A stretch of DNA of 64,000 bases, taken from NCBI GenBank assembly GCA_000507305.1, contig DF239215.1, positions 248,001 through 312,000 on the forward strand. The letters run 5' to 3'. This document shows positions 40,425-54,459 of the stretch, in pieces. Position numbers and translations under genes: made by a program. Below the pieces are notes generated by a model. The model was given only the letters and a program-made list of their open reading frames with translations. It ran no database searches and had not been told where the DNA came from. Source of the DNA: Breviolum minutum Mf 1.05b.01 (taxonomy: Eukaryota > Sar > Dinophyceae > Suessiales > Symbiodiniaceae). How positions within the stretch are numbered: position 1 is the stretch's first letter; each line of letters opens with the position of its first letter.

Positions 40425-43400
40425 TCAGATCCCAGCAGCCTTGGCAGCTGCAGCTGCTTTCCAGCATGCTTTTCCAAAAGTGTCAGGCTTCAATGTCCAG
40501 TCCTCAGTTCGCAAATGGTGCCCAAATGGTGTTTTTTTTCGACAAAGATGGAAAGCATGAAAACAAAAGCTTTGGGTGAAGGTGTTCAAAACAGTTATTA
40601 TATATCTTCTCTGATAAAAATGAATATGTAATTGATTTACACGTATATATTCCAGCTCCGGAAATTCCAGCAATGTTCAACTCGTTTTGGCAGGTTGGGC
40701 CCCCCCTCGTTGAATCCACCAATGACAATGAACATCATGAAGGTTCATGCGCTGAATATCATCTAAATATATACATATCAAATAAATATATATATATATA
40801 GATATAAATATTATAAGTAGCACCTTGGCATGAATTCAGCCGCGCAGTTTGGCCGCTCGAAACACCGTCATCTGCAGTCTGCTCAATCCAGCGGAGACTG
40901 GCAACAACAGTTGGCCAAGAGGCCAAGAGGATGATATCTTCAATGCTCTTCATACTGGTGGTTGTTAAAATCCTGCACCAGTTCTGATGGTTAATTATTT
41001 AATTGAAATTCTGTAGTTGATAGTTGATGGGAGACATTCCTCATCACCTGGTGCAGTGTTGTGATGTATATACGTTGTCAATCGACCATACCTGCTATTG
41101 TTAACACAGCCCCGAAAATATCTAAGTTAGACGGCAAAACCAAATGGAACCCTGCTACAGCAACGGATGGTGCACAGGTCTGTTGATACTCTTATCCACG
41201 GCCAAATATGGCCAAATCATTTCCACCTTGGCCACTTGTTCCAAATTGCACTCCTCAGAGATCTCTAGGATCATGGAAGGTCTTCCCTAACTGCCAAAGG
41301 TAGTATGATGCCAAGCTGAAACTTAGACCTCATGTGCACTGGAACCTTGCCTCTTAGATTTCTCGCATCTGTCGCCATACGATCACTTCGAATCGTGTTG
41401 ATGAGACTACTCCATGTTTATCATATTTTAACCCAGTCACATAAACACCAAAACAGCACAGCTTTTTACAACTGTCCACCATATCACTACGGTGTGACCT
41501 TGTGAACGGTGACCACCATTGGCCTTGCCTGTGATCCTATGCCTTCCGATATATCAAGAATAATTAAATCGATTTACAGTAAACTCCGATGAAATTGATG
41601 CAACCAGTCTTCCGCTGATGTAAAATGTGTCATCGCAGGTCGTGACTTCTGCACTCCAGCAACTCCCGCAACGGCTTCAGGGTAACATGAGAACAATCCG
41701 TACCCATGTAACCTGTAAAAGAGCAACTTCTAATAGTCTACAGTAACACATCTATACAGTTGCGATCGGGATGGCGATCCAACAGCTATAAAATCTTCAC
41801 AAAGAGTGCATGCCATCGCCATCAGACATCCGAAATGTCAGGAAAAGATGGTCAAGAGCTCGACACTTGGCCACGGGAAACGGCTCCAGGGTCAGTAGCA
41901 TGCATAACTCGGCGGATAAGATGGCCTCAATGCAGCTGCAAATCAAAGGGCAAACCTGTAGGGTTGAGGTGCTGGTACATTCAATACAGAAAATGGCAAA
42001 AGTCAATAGATGTCAACAGGGATATTGATCTGATACATTCTGATACTTCTTCCAAACTCTTTGCCGAAGCGTTGTACATACACCAGTAGTTGGAAAGGGG
42101 ATTGGTTTGGATTTACAAGCACTTCCTAGTATCACACCTAGGATTACACTTTTGCAAGCACCTTTGCAGCTTACATCTTCCACTCTACAATTCTGCGTCA
42201 CAACGTGCCACGAGGTACGGGTATCAATCTCTCTTTCCATTGGCCTGTAGACAGTGTATTGCTATGTATTGCTTCTATTTGCTTCTTATCTTACCTAGTG
42301 CAAATATATGAGTGATGGATACCTGATATTTCTTCAGTCTGTGAGTATGCCGCCTGACATTGCATGACTTGGCCTCAATATCTGGACACCATGCGACCTA
42401 TGAATCGTGGCAATGTCCAAAACAAAAGGATAATATAGCGTCTTAATATATCGTAATCAATATCTTAGAATTATGGTTTTGCCTTCCAAGTGCCCTGACT
42501 CGCCGCCGAGTAGCGGAGGATATAGGTGGGATGAATGGCTTTGCTTCCAATAATCCTTGGCATCACAGGAACTCCGCGAGCCCGGCCGTTGAATATCAAT
42601 CCATCAAAGCAGCGAGGGTTCCACGCTTGACAGTTCTGAAGGGATTCACAAGTGGTATGATGCATAATTTTGCAGAATGATTCTACTTGAATATCTACTT
42701 ATATGAATATTCAGCCCCATCTTCTTGTCCACTGCATCACAGAATTCTCCAGATTTTTCACATTAGCAAGCATGGCATCAATGATACTGTTGATGGAAGA
42801 AATCTCAAACAACCAGTAACCACCTGGGATGTATAAACACTATAAAGCCATTAACCCCTGTAAATAATGCGATAAACTACCAACCTCAACTGGTGAACGC
42901 CGGATTTCTGAACCATCAACAGTATCATAATGCACATTCATGTTATGTGCAGCTCTGTTGCAGGTGCGGTTTGTGCACTTCCATAAGTGCCAGGTGGAGC
43001 CGTAAATGTTGGGCCTCGGTCCCGTGGGGGGAGCAACAAAAACAGGTAGTTTTTGAATATTGTTTCACTAAGGGCGTTGATGATTTGGGAGGGAAAGATC
43101 AGAATTCACCCATGTATTTCGGCCCAGGTCGTTTGTATGATTTTGATCAGTGCTTTTGTTTCTATGACTAACTTGTTAAGCTTAACTCTATAGATGCACA
43201 CAACCTACATGACACCTACAAGATTTGCCAGACCATTCCCTGACATCACATGGATCGGCCCACATCTGACCCTACTCTTCAACGCAACGCAGTCTGATGT
43301 CACACGTCATGTGCATGCAACCGCCGGACCTCTGTGGCGTGGTCGCTTACATCCTAAAATGATGTAAAATATGTAACTACTACTGGTGCCACCATCAGAG

Positions 43401-45744
43401 TTATGGTTCGAGTCTACGACTCTAAGATCTAAGATCCCAAGGATGAACCATTGTCAGCATTTTTCTGGTAAGTTTCCATACTTCCGAGGCGCCATAAGAT
43501 GCCCAAGGCTGTGGATACGAATGCTGTGGATACATGGTCCACTGATTCCTGAGTCTGCTACTCTGGCTTTGGGAAAATGCACTGTGGAGTCAAATCTTTC
43601 ATAGCAAGCCTAAGATAGTTCCCGAGTTTTGAAAGCTTGGTCATAAAATTCGATGAAATTTCGCGATCCAATGTCCTGTAATGCTGAATCAATCCATAAG
43701 ACTCTAATAAGGTAGAACATGGTACAGGGACTGTGGCAGTTAGATTTAAAGGAAGGAAATTAGCTGGTGCATGGCCATGGCAAACCCACCACGACATCCG
43801 CAAAGTAACACCACCCTGTGCAATGTCAATGAAGTATTGACATCCACATCATCAAGAATTCATGCACCCATGTGGTGNATGTGCACTGGCATTCCTTGAG
43901 TTCAATTGCAACAGTGCGCTTTTGTGCCCAGTAACTGGTAGGGCCCGTCGTAATCTTCAGCATTCACCTGCCAATCGGATGCGCATCTGAACTTGCTTTT
44001 TGATGCTTTTTGAATGAACCCATTCTAACTCTGGATGAATTAGATTGTTTCAGGGGTTTCGGATGGTTTCGGGGGTAATTATTCCTTATGCCCTCCAAAT
44101 AGGCACCACCTTTTAAGGAGGTTTGCTTCAAAAATCTTTACCTGGATGCTCTTCACCGACTCTGCGGGTGCTTTCTGGGCAATGACCTCAGCCACCGGGT
44201 TGAGCAACCGCTGCCAGGAGCCACTGAAATCGGATGATTTCGAATGGGGACAAGGGAGCTGACAGTTGCTCCACTTCCGGTACATAGCCAACAACTGCTT
44301 CCAACATCACCCGCTGGGATTTGAACAATATAATGAAACGGCTGTCGATCCCGGCAATTGGATGTCCTTACAAGAGGGGCTGCAACGATCAGTCACAAGA
44401 CGGAAAAACCAAACAAAAAAGCAGACATCTTTGTGGCACGACAAATTTCGTATGAAAGGGCAACTGGCCTGGCAGCCCCTGAAATGGCAAGACACTTGCA
44501 ATTGCTTTGGTCACAGACTTAGTGAATCGGTCACTCTGCCCGAGCAAACCATTGTATTGGGTGAAAAAAGGAATGTCGATTCTGCTTCAACTCACACCTG
44601 TAATCTGTAAATGCATGTAACTGTAACTGCCTGCGCTAGCCACAGGGCACAGTATGGGAAATGTATGAAACTGTTAGCTTCAATCTGTGTAGTATGTATA
44701 CCTCCAGCCATCCCATGGTTCCATCGCCGAGCATCAACGGTGCTGTCAGCGTTCGACCATAATAGGGTCGATTTTTCAGGGCCGCTGACACCTGCATACC
44801 TGTCACGGTAGCGAGAGGTCCCAGCACATGTGAACTTCCTGCCCAGTGAGAAGAGCAGCCGAAAACTTGACAATCTTGAGATGGAATCAGAGTCCTCAGT
44901 CATAGGTTTTGATGGGTTTTTCATGATTTTGCAGGTTATGTCAAAACATGCATAGTCCTTCGGATATGTTTTCGATAGGGTGGCTAGAAACCCTTGTGCA
45001 AACAATGCCAAACGGAGTATACGCAGACTTCCTGGTATGTGGCAAGTAGTCCCCTCTCATTGGGAACACGCGCGTGTAGATACATTGATACATGTATTTG
45101 TACGGCACTGGTATCAATTTTCACTGTTTCAAAAGTAAACTTAGTACATTCAAGTGAAAAATAACATCAGAGTACTGCATGAGGGATGGTGCGGCACTTC
45201 AATTACAAGATATTACAAGAAGATTGCGATCAAGAAGTTTAGACCCCCAAAGGTTGTTGAAACACAGCACCCATGGCCTTCATGGCTGTCCCTCGTGAAA
45301 CTGCCACTCCCTCGTGTGGCCTTGTTGTCGCGCTACACTTTGTACCTCGATGGATTCTTCCAGCCAAAGATTGGCAAAAATGGCCAGCGGCGCACCTTAG
45401 AAAGATTACCAAATCGTAAAGAGATTTGGTTTGAGAAAATTGTTGTTAGTTTCTCGGTATCAAGGTATATTCCTTTGACTTGTATGTTGGGAGCTTGGGA
45501 CGTTTTGACGCACTTTTACCCAAAAAACAAGTTGCTCCTTCAAGTTGACAACCATTAATTTGGCCGTGAAGGACTCTCCTCACTTGTGAGGATTTGGGTG
45601 TTGCACTGTCCATCTGGGAGCCCGCACTGGCCAAAGCAGTACCAAGGATCTCTTGCCACATGTAGTAATAGGCCTTGTCAAAGGACGGCAAGCAAGAAGA
45701 ATTTTGCCATCTCATTGCAATGATGCCATCGCAATACTGCATCC
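40425..45744 (-). CDS. Predicted multi-exon gene of unknown function with well-defined splice sites
   Basis: Minus-strand exons: 45744-45584 (CDGIIAMRWQNSSCLPSFDK), 45395-45285 (APLAIFANLWLEESIEVQSV), 44994-44834 (LATLSKTYPKDYACFDITCK), 44799-44702 (NRPYYGRTLTAPLMLGDGTM; CAG acceptor, GAG|GTATAC donor, 98 bp), 44223-44142 (WQRLLNPVAEVIAQKAPAES; TTTCAG acceptor, CAG|GTAAAG donor), 43800-43572 (SNFMTKLSKLGNYLRLAMKD), 42635-42483 (GVPVMPRIIGSKAIHPTYIL; CTTCAG acceptor, AAG|GCAAAA donor), 40954-40824 (SIEDIILLASWPTVVASLRW) and the last exon 40505-40425 (DWTLKPDTFGKACWKAAAAA, TGA at 40427-40425). A possible exon at 43045-42955 reads FLLLPPRDRGPTFTAPPGTY. I do not recognise the protein; all exons are on one strand. 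Confidence 0.55.
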
Positions 45745-46081
45745 TGCATGTATATATTCATACTTAGTAAAATATATACTTAATGAAATCAAAAATCAAT
45801 ATATCTGATAAAACCACCACGCATAGTACAACAACGGATGCAATTTATCAAGGAAAACACCTGTTATGCCCTGTGCCAATAGCTGCGGGGCAAAACTGAT
45901 GTCAGATTCTGTAGGTCTCTCCATGCAATGGGATGTTTTGCGTATGAGTACATTGCAGGGCTACTGGAATCATCTGCCCTTAATCCTCCTGCGCACCAAA
46001 CTGGAGGTGTAAACCATTCACCTTCATCTTCCTATGACTCGACTCGTGCTGGGAAGATCCGGAGGCACCTGGTAGTATCCC

Positions 46082-46262
46082 CAAAAGCTGGTCAGAAATG
46101 ATGAGCTGCAATCAGGATGCATTCCCTCAGCTTCCAAGGAATTTTTCCATGCTTGTGACTGAGAACACATGGTGCCACTTTCGACACCTGGTAGGAACAC
46201 CGGCAAAATGCAGTGCAACATGTAAAAGCATTCTTTTGTATTGTTGATATCATCTGCAAATG
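46082..46262 (-). CDS. Possible exon, frame ambiguous
   Basis: Two minus-strand frames look coding: GVESGTMCSQSQAWKNSLEA and CSYQVSKVAPCVLSHKHGKI. It lies upstream of and on the same strand as the gene ending at 40425. Confidence 0.35.
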
Positions 46263-47944
46263 TGTGTGTGACATATTTAGAAGAAGCACCTACATCCAAA
46301 TAAATCAACCATCATCAAACAGCAGCAAATCATGGTCAGCTTGGGTGAGAAAATGGGCAGCTATGACTCTATATATAATATATGATATGGTCCAACGATC
46401 CAGCTAATTACATTAGCCAATTGACATGTTCCTGAGTGACAAGTCTGATAATTGAATACAACTGTTCAATTGACACATCCCAATCCTAGTTTCAAGATTC
46501 AATTTGAAGATTCTGGAGCGTTAAAAGGTTGTGCAACTGTTTGTGTCCATTCCAAGTGTGAAGTGTGAGGGACTCTTGTGTTCAGCATACTCTATACGCT
46601 CTATATGAGGCCAGATTAAGGCTGCTTTAGCATAGGTGCAAATAGACAGCACCTCAGGGATGTTGCAGCCATGGCACCATCACCACGTCTGCAGCTGGAA
46701 GTTGAACACGTCCATCTTGAACCTGTGAAACTAGTGAAGTCTCTACCTTCCAGCTACTGTAATGATAAGGATCCACCAGAAACTTCAGATATGGGAGAAT
46801 CTCAAAATCAAAAGGTATATGCAACTGAGGCGGATCGAAACATTCGGAATCCGTCGCATTCGCATCAAAGTTTGTTGAACATAGATTGGTTTTTTTTTGG
46901 GGGGGGTGGGGTGGGGGGGGGGGTTCAGCAAATGTATTTGTATAAGTTCAGGACTTCGAAATGTTTCAAAGAACCAGCATCATTGAAAAACTCTCCTAAC
47001 CCCAAATCGTAACCCCACCTATAATAGGCACTATTTTGTTGATCTCCTTGTGTTAACTATTGGCTAAATCCCCAAATATGGGTTTGGGATGGTTTGGGGT
47101 TACATGTTGGGGTCACGACCCCATTTCTATCAAGCAAGTGACGGCAAGCCAGCGATTGAAAAAGACACGAAAATTTCTACTGGAGATACTACAGAGTGAA
47201 TAGCAACTAGCACAATCTCATACCAGCTCTAAATTGTCATAAATCGCAGGTTTAGGAACTCCCAGTTGAAAAGTACCACAACGACAACCAATTGCACTCT
47301 TGATAAGTAATTGGACTAAGCGACGACTACGACTAAGTGGACTTCTACGTGAAGCACTGTGAAACAACGTGAAGCACGTACAACATCAGCAACTTTGTTG
47401 GGCTGCATCTGAATGGAATAGCGTGGATTGGATACCCATGCGCATGCCCTGCCCAACCGCGAAATGAAGGAAAATCTGCGGATCGCTTGAGGTCTCGTTG
47501 CTGCCTGTAGCGAAGCAGGATGCAAGGTGCAGGTTTCTCGTTTCGTTGGCTCAAAGACACAAGGTGAATTTGAAGTCAATTTCATGCATTTCATTGCATT
47601 ACATGTCATGCCAAACAACCACAAAGAGCGTGTATCTCATGATCATGATCATGAATTAACATGAATCACCCTGAAGGTGCTTGCTCCTGGCCAAGGCACC
47701 ATAAAAATCATTCACATCAGTGACCTCAGGTGGCTTTTGCAGGACGACAGTTGCGACCTGAATGATTCCTACGGTAGATACATGTCCATCGATATGAAAT
47801 TATCCATGTTGAAAGAATGGCGTAAGAGAAAGCTTGTTTGTCAAACAAACATCTCACAACTGATTCTTCAATTCAAAATGGGACTGGCGTCACATTTTTC
47901 CGCACGTAACAAGCTGAATCTATTGCAATCCAATGGACAAAAAG

Positions 47945-48067
47945 GTGGATCTCATGGATGTCGGAACGCTTCTCCAAGACCTGCGTTCCGGATGGATGGT
48001 GAGTCGCTCAAGAGCCCCTAAAAACGGTGCATCCCCACAGGCTCCCATGGTGCTGAAAACACTCTAG
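47945..48067 (+). CDS. Possible plus-strand exon
   Basis: Reads KKVDLMDVGTLLQDLRSGWM then VSRSRAPKNGASPQ, with TAG at about 48067. Runs against the prevailing strand; the frame continues from upstream. Low confidence. Confidence 0.3.
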   Translation: MDLMDVGTLLQDLRSGWMVSRSRAPKNGASPQAPMVLKTL

Positions 48068-48329
48068 CTGACACAATACATAGCTAGGATTAGCTAGGCC
48101 TGTATGTGCCTAATTGCCTACTACCATTACATACCATTACTATCGTGCTACAAATGCATACTTGTAACTTGTGTGTTAGGTTTGCCTTGTAGGGCTGTGT
48201 GTGTCAAAATGAGGTCAGGTAGACTACCTTTCTTTTTTTCTGCATTGACCTGATTTGAAGTTGAAAACAGAAACCTAGCTCACTGCAAAATGCCACCTCG
48301 CAGATTTCTACACACCTCCCGTTTCACGG

Positions 48330-48475
48330 ATACTGGAAGCCCCAAACCACCGCCACCCAACACGGTCCAACACATGCCTCCTTCCGCAAGAAGCGAATCA
48401 GCTGGGAACGTTCGGCAAACTTGCCCGCGAAGGGGACGTTGATGCGCCTCTCAAGGAAGGCATCCCTAAAGATCT
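48330..48475 (-). CDS. Predicted exon
   Basis: Minus strand reads HQIFRDAFLERRINVPFAGK then FAERSQLIRFLRKEACVGP. GC-rich compared with flanks. Probably another upstream exon of the same predicted gene. Confidence 0.45.
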
Positions 48476-49920
48476 GGTGATTGTGCAACCAAAACAAGCT
48501 GTAGCTCTGTCCGAGCCATGATTTTCTATCTATTTTTGGATTTGCTTCAAAACGGTTGGAAAAGGGTAGGTAAAAATAAATCTCACCAGGATTCCAGCAT
48601 CATGACCTTATCTCAAACGGGTCCTCGTCACAAACTTCTTCGCTGGGATCATGCTGGAGTGTTGAGGGTGAGCTGAACTAATTCCAAGAAATCACCTACC
48701 CAAACGATTACAGTAATGACTAAGTCGTTTGATTTGATATGACCTGATGGTTTCTGAAACCAGAAACTGCAGGTCAAAACCGAACAACCGATCTTTAGCC
48801 ATTTTTTCTCCAAGTGGCAAATGTCCATTTTGAGGTCTCACGCTTGAGAAAGTTCCCTGACATGTCAGCCAGGGTAGGTAACATTCAAGAATATCCCATT
48901 TCCGAATTCAAGATTGACACAACTGGGACAATCCTCCACGGTCAGTTCTTGTAAAATCTGGTGGCATCTCTCGAAACATTTGTGGCATTTTCTGTCAAAT
49001 GTTAGTTCCCATTGATTTGATTTGCAACATGTCACGGTAAAACCCGAAACATGTCTCTATGATATCCCCAACGTTCGCCTCGGCGTGGATACCGGGGGCC
49101 GGAGGAGCGGACGGTCGGAAATGGATTCGGTCGCGGGAACTAAACGATCCGATGACAACAAATTGCACCTGTTGGTAAAGATGTCGAAATTTTCGAGTCC
49201 CTTAATGGGATAAACATAGGATTTTCATAGGATTTTTGATGCATGGATTGTCATGGATAAAGACCTCTTCACATATCACCAGATCTTCGGCACCTCCTCT
49301 TTGAGTCGCAAGAGCATGGCTTCATACCTTGAGAGTCTGACAAGTTTTCCCAAAGGAGATCTGTTGGTGTCTCATTCGCAACACACACACACATATATAT
49401 ATATACACATATATATATATTCTTATAGTCTATATTATTGTACATATATATTATTAAAGTCTAATTCTAACCATGTATAGCATCTGACATATGTTAAAAA
49501 ATATGACATGTAGAATTGGAAAAATGATTGAATAGAATTGAAAGTCATAAGAGTTTTTATTTTTTAAGAGTTTGCAAATTTGCTACATATACTTATGGTT
49601 GGCCCTAGGACGTATTGTTTGATTAAGGAAACTTGTTGATTGTGAGAATGCAATGCTCCGGCCACACCATTGTCACTGAAGTATTTAATCTAGTCTAGAA
49701 GATAGGATGGCTCTAATTACTTCTAATTATCCCAAGTGATGTGATTGGGCAAAACTGAAATTTCAATAGTCTTTCGTCTGTTGCTAACGTCCCGGTACAA
49801 AACAGCACTTCTCAACAGGAAGTAGCATATACATCACCCTGTTGCCTAGTGATCTCAGTTCCTTGTCTTTACCCACTGAGACTGTGCCAGTTTAATCCCA
49901 CCAATATCATCCAACATCAC

Positions 49921-50135
49921 TGCTTCGCGAGGCACGCCATGTTTTGTTGCTCTTCGGTGCAGAAACCATAATCCTCGACCCGCAAGTAAACACGTTTTTG
50001 GTCGACAAAAGCACAGGTGAAAGGCGAGAGAAGAGAATCAATGAAATACCAAGCAACAATTTTTCTGGCTCCGGAAGAAGGTGGTAGGTGCAAATAACTC
50101 CCTTCAAGGTACCAGTAGATAATCAGTGGTAAGGA
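49921..50135 (-). CDS. Predicted internal exon
   Basis: Minus strand reads SLPLIIYWYLEGSYLHLPPS, then IVAWYFIDSLLSPFTCAFVD and RVYLRVEDYGFCTEEQQNMA. Acceptor TTGGCAG at 50136-50138 and donor GTGATG at 49920. Aromatic-rich. One of the cleanest exons here. Family unknown. Confidence 0.55.
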
Positions 50136-51779
50136 CTGCCAATTCCCAGAAGCAAACAACTCCATTGATTACTAAGACTATACATGGATGTCATTACTGC
50201 CAACTATTGTGTTGCATTGGGGAGACCTCCGCATCATCATTTTGCCAAGATGTGCACAGCATGTAACAGTATACAAAAGATACTGACAATAAATAGTTTG
50301 CCTTAACCCTTCCTAAAGGTCTTCATTGCAACGGCTATCCATTTTCTTCGCGCAAAGGGTGAAAATCACATTGGTGACATCAACCACTACTTGCAAAGGG
50401 TCTTCCAAGTTTGGCTGACAGGGGACGCATGAACTTCAACTTGTTTGATTCAAATTCAGCCATCAGGTATCAGATAAGCATTCCCGAGCATTCCCATGAT
50501 CCAAGGTGGGTACATATCAATACCGGTATGAATGGTAACAAATGAATCATCTCCGCATTGTTTAATTATAGAAACTTGAAACCACCGAACAAAGGCTTTC
50601 ATCCTCACTATTCTTTAAGCTCCAGATCTGATTTTTGGGCCAAGGATTCTTCGCAACTTCCCTTCTGTTCGTTGTGCCTTAGGCTTCGGGACTAGTGACC
50701 AGTGACAGCTTCTCCCCCCAAATTATCATTGCGGTCACTTGCCAGTTGATATGTTTATGACAATGCGTTGTACAGTACTTGTAAAGATATGAACCTATTG
50801 AAATGAATCAGACCATTTGCAGATCTACGGTAGATATTGGAGATCTTAGATTTTGTGTACTTGGTCATCCCAGTCCAATGGCTGGTGTGCTCTCCACATG
50901 TGTCAGTGATGTTTTTGTTCCCGTCCCAGAGTGGGTCGCAGCCAAGCAATGAAACACTTACTGAGGCCCGGACAAAGCATAATTATTGTACTGGTGTCCT
51001 GATGCAAGTGTTGGAGAGGCAGGGAAGAACAAGAACCTTGAATTGTTGAAATGATTTCTATCTTCACATTCTGTTGATGAAGAAACCCCGGAAAACCAGT
51101 TGATATGGAAAGCGTTGGAACTCTCACAACTAGTGCAGGATCTGGTCCACCAACAGTTTCACAACTTGAGGTTACTTTGAATCATTTTGATGTTTATCAC
51201 TTGGCTGTATCCCCGTCCCACTATGGCAGAAGTGAAGATTAATGTAGGATCCGTACTTAGTAAACATTAAAACATAATCATTTGACTGTTGGTGGGACTG
51301 GGATATGTCCAAAGTATCAGCAAGAACAATGCTTTTGGCGCATCTTCCCTGATGAGAAGCCCAAGAGTCCTTGCCAAGTAGCTTGAGGCATTGAACACCT
51401 TGGCTGGGACTAGAGATGTCAGGAGGACTCCCCCGACACAAAAAGGTTGTGACGTGGATGTATAATCAAGCATGTGCGGGTAATATCATGAAAGTAATCA
51501 ATGCATTTGCCAGTGCAATGTTTTCCTTGTCAATGTGTGGCTACACCAATCCATTCGTGACGCGAGGCCCATAGTGACTGGGTTGCGTCCACCAGTGAGC
51601 CTCGCATGCTCGAGGCTGGAAATGTTGGGAATATCAACCTTTGGAAAAAGAATCAGAGGTTTCTACCACTAACCAAACCAAAACCAAGGTTATTACAGTA
51701 TATGTGCACAGTAGCATTTTTAAACAGTAGCATTTTTTATATTTTTTAAAGCAATACCTTCAGCTTAAAAAACATCTCC

Positions 51780-51960
51780 TATGCACAGCCCGCCTGGGGT
51801 GGTGGTGCATATCCAGAAGCACCGTAGTGTGGTGGGAACATGGCACCACAAGCAGGGAAAATGCAGATTGAAGCGGTGTCGTTCCAAAAATTGCCCTTGA
51901 TGAAGACAATGAATGTCAATGACCATCTCTTTGCTTGTTTCAAGTTGGCAAACATTTCCC
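51780..51960 (-). CDS. Possible exon
   Basis: Minus strand reads FANLKQAKRWSLTFIVFIKG then CGAMFPPHYGASGYAPPPQA with TAG at about 51782. A second frame is open. Confidence 0.3.
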
Positions 51961-52679
51961 TTAAGTTTAAAATAAACAAAATGATATATCATCATGTCTG
52001 ACCTTTGCCATAGGTTCATACCTCCACATGGGGCACCATCTCTTCATATTAAAGCTCTTTCCTTGGGACAATAATTGGTCTAATTGTAGCACGATTCGTC
52101 GATTCGTCCCAGGGTTCAGCCCCCACCCTGGGAGAATTATGTATCTGAAGTGTGTCATTTAGTTGATGCACCTACCAAGCGGCTTTTTTGGGCTGGGCAT
52201 TGAACAATCCGTTTGTTTTTATGTCCAAATGTAGATGCCATCTACATTGACATTGGCACATCTACATATACGAGTAATTGAGTAAATATATAACAAGCTT
52301 CCGGGCTTGTGCCAAAATGACACGCAGCACAAGCTCGAGACATGCACCTGTCTCTTGAGAGCGTGGTTTCTTTCAAACACGTCAACTAGGTATATATATA
52401 ATATGATATAATATGTATAGTATATATATATATGTACGTATATCTCCGGACAGTGAACTTTGAGCACTCTAGCACTGTGTTGAAGCTCCCCAACACTATT
52501 GGGACCTTCCAGGTCCAGCACTACGTCTGTAATATAAGTATATAAAAAAGATGATAAGCATATGAATCATATGATACTGCATGTAAAATATTGATACATA
52601 ACGATCTGCACACGTGAACCGGTGTGAACCTAGTCCATTCAATTGCAAACGCAAATAGTGCAACATAGTGCAAATCAAT

Positions 52680-53035
52680 CTTGGGTGCAACAGGCCCTCG
52701 AAAAACTGGGTTCTCCCAGCATGCTCCGGTCGCACTGCAGTCTCGCTATTGATGAACCCCTGCAAGCTCGGGCTGCTGTCGCAGTCGTGGTCGTGGTTGC
52801 TGTTGGTGAGGAGTTTGTGCTGTATTGCAGCTGGTCTGGTTCTTGGTGGTATTGTTCATTGTAGTCGAGGTGGTGCTTCCAACATTCTTTGCAAAGATGG
52901 AGGCACTGAAAGGACGTTACTTCAATGAAACCGCCTCATCCTGCTTTGTTGCACGGTCATTATCCCAGAAAGCACATTGCTGTCATGGTGTTCCGAATCA
53001 ATGAGGCTCGCGGTCAGAAACAGCAGGCAAATTTC
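52680..53035 (+). CDS. Possible plus-strand exons, one with a membrane-like segment
   Basis: Plus strand 52830-52990 reads QLVWFLVVLFIVVEVVLPTF then FAKMEALKGRYFNETASS, starting at a TTGCAG acceptor. The hydrophobic run suggests one membrane segment. Upstream, 52665-52825 reads LRSHCSLAIDEPLQARAAVA. They are in different frames, so splicing or a frame error lies between. Confidence 0.35.
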
Positions 53036-53609
53036 TGTAAAAGCAACATCAGTGGCAGTCCGGTACGATCTGTGCTGGTTACTAAAATCACAGAAAAACC
53101 ACCTCAATGAATGTCGTCAAAATCTAAACGTTGTTAGTTCACTCAGCCTCTCCAATCATGTTTGACAAATGAGCCAATCATCATTGGTCAGTCTCACCAC
53201 TTGACACCTACTAAACGTATCTGCATGCCGCATGCTTCCCTCTCCTCTAATCTTTGTAGGAGCGTTCCCAGCTTCTGGACGTCCTGTAAGATTCTACAAT
53301 TTCATCGGGTTCTGGGGCTTCAAATTGCTGCGGAACAGGTTCAGGGCTGCTGTAAACCCTGGAAGCAACTACAGTATCTACTGTTGTGGGATTTTGGGGT
53401 CAGAAAATATCAGCCAGTTCCTGGCAAATCCTCATCTGTGATTCTGGTAAGGGCATATGGTCCCTGGGCAGCAAATGTAAATATTAAATGTAATATTGGA
53501 CAAATGTGCATGTGTAAAAGTGGGAGGAAATGTACAAGTAATACATGGTATGATAAGGGGTTAGGTCTTAAAACCCTTCTGGGGTTCTGTCTCAGGGTAG
53601 GGTTACCTA

Positions 53610-53935
53610 GACTCAGTTTTCCTGGCTGACTGGGCCCAAAGGTGGGCCCAGAGAATCATCCACCTTTGGGAGTTCCATGTTGCATCTACTGTACCACTTG
53701 TAGGAATGAAATGAAATCTTGTGCTACTGGATGATCTGGTTGCGTGCTCTTCAAATTTCCAGCTTCCTTCCAAATTCAAGGAGATTGAAACTGAAACCCC
53801 TTGCGGCAATGGAGTCTTCTGATGTACATGTCTTGCAAATGGGAAGGTAAATTCAAAGTTCAAGGGTTTCAAGGAAAATAAACTCCTTTTGAACAATCCA
53901 AAGGTGCATTCCATGAGCCATGATTGAAAAAAACC
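53610..53935 (-). CDS. Predicted long exon
   Basis: Minus strand is open for over 100 codons with protein-like composition: FKRSLFSLKPLNFEFTFPFA, then GVSVSISLNLEGSWKFEEHA and RFHFIPTSGTVDATWNSQRW. Alternating hydrophobic residues suggest beta structure. Not recognised. Confidence 0.45.
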
Positions 53936-54459
53936 TGGAAAGATATTGGGTGATACTCCGAGATGACAAATTTGTGGGCCCTTTAAAAAGCCACACAAAA
54001 ACTCCTATTTTCAGGCCATTGGAACATAGAAACACAGATCCTCCCGCAAGCTCGGAGTGAAAAAACCAATGGCCAATCATAATCACCAAATCTGATCCTA
54101 AGCCCTAATCTGTTTGCCAACCTCGATGGGCAGGCCTGGCTTAGGCCTTGGCGCTCCGAGGCTTTTTATCTTTTGCGGCAAATGAGTTTGCCCGCAAAAG
54201 GGGACCATTTCAGAACCACCCCAAACCTTAAGATTACTGTAATCAAATAGGAACACGCACAATAACACACATATTGGAGGGTTTTGGAAAACAACGGATA
54301 CATAAGGGGTGGAATGACCTGTGATAACGTTTGTGTTCAACGTGCTATGGAAATATATGGAATGGATTACCTCAGTACAGACTTTATAGATGCCGAAGCC
54401 TCTGATAACATTTATGTTCAAGGGCTTGGGAATGGACTGCTTCGGATGCTTTTTTCTCA

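Noticed and set aside
46890-46925. Poly-T/poly-G run as a structural signal
   Set aside because: A single homopolymer pair; may be sequencing noise and nothing around it supports a function.
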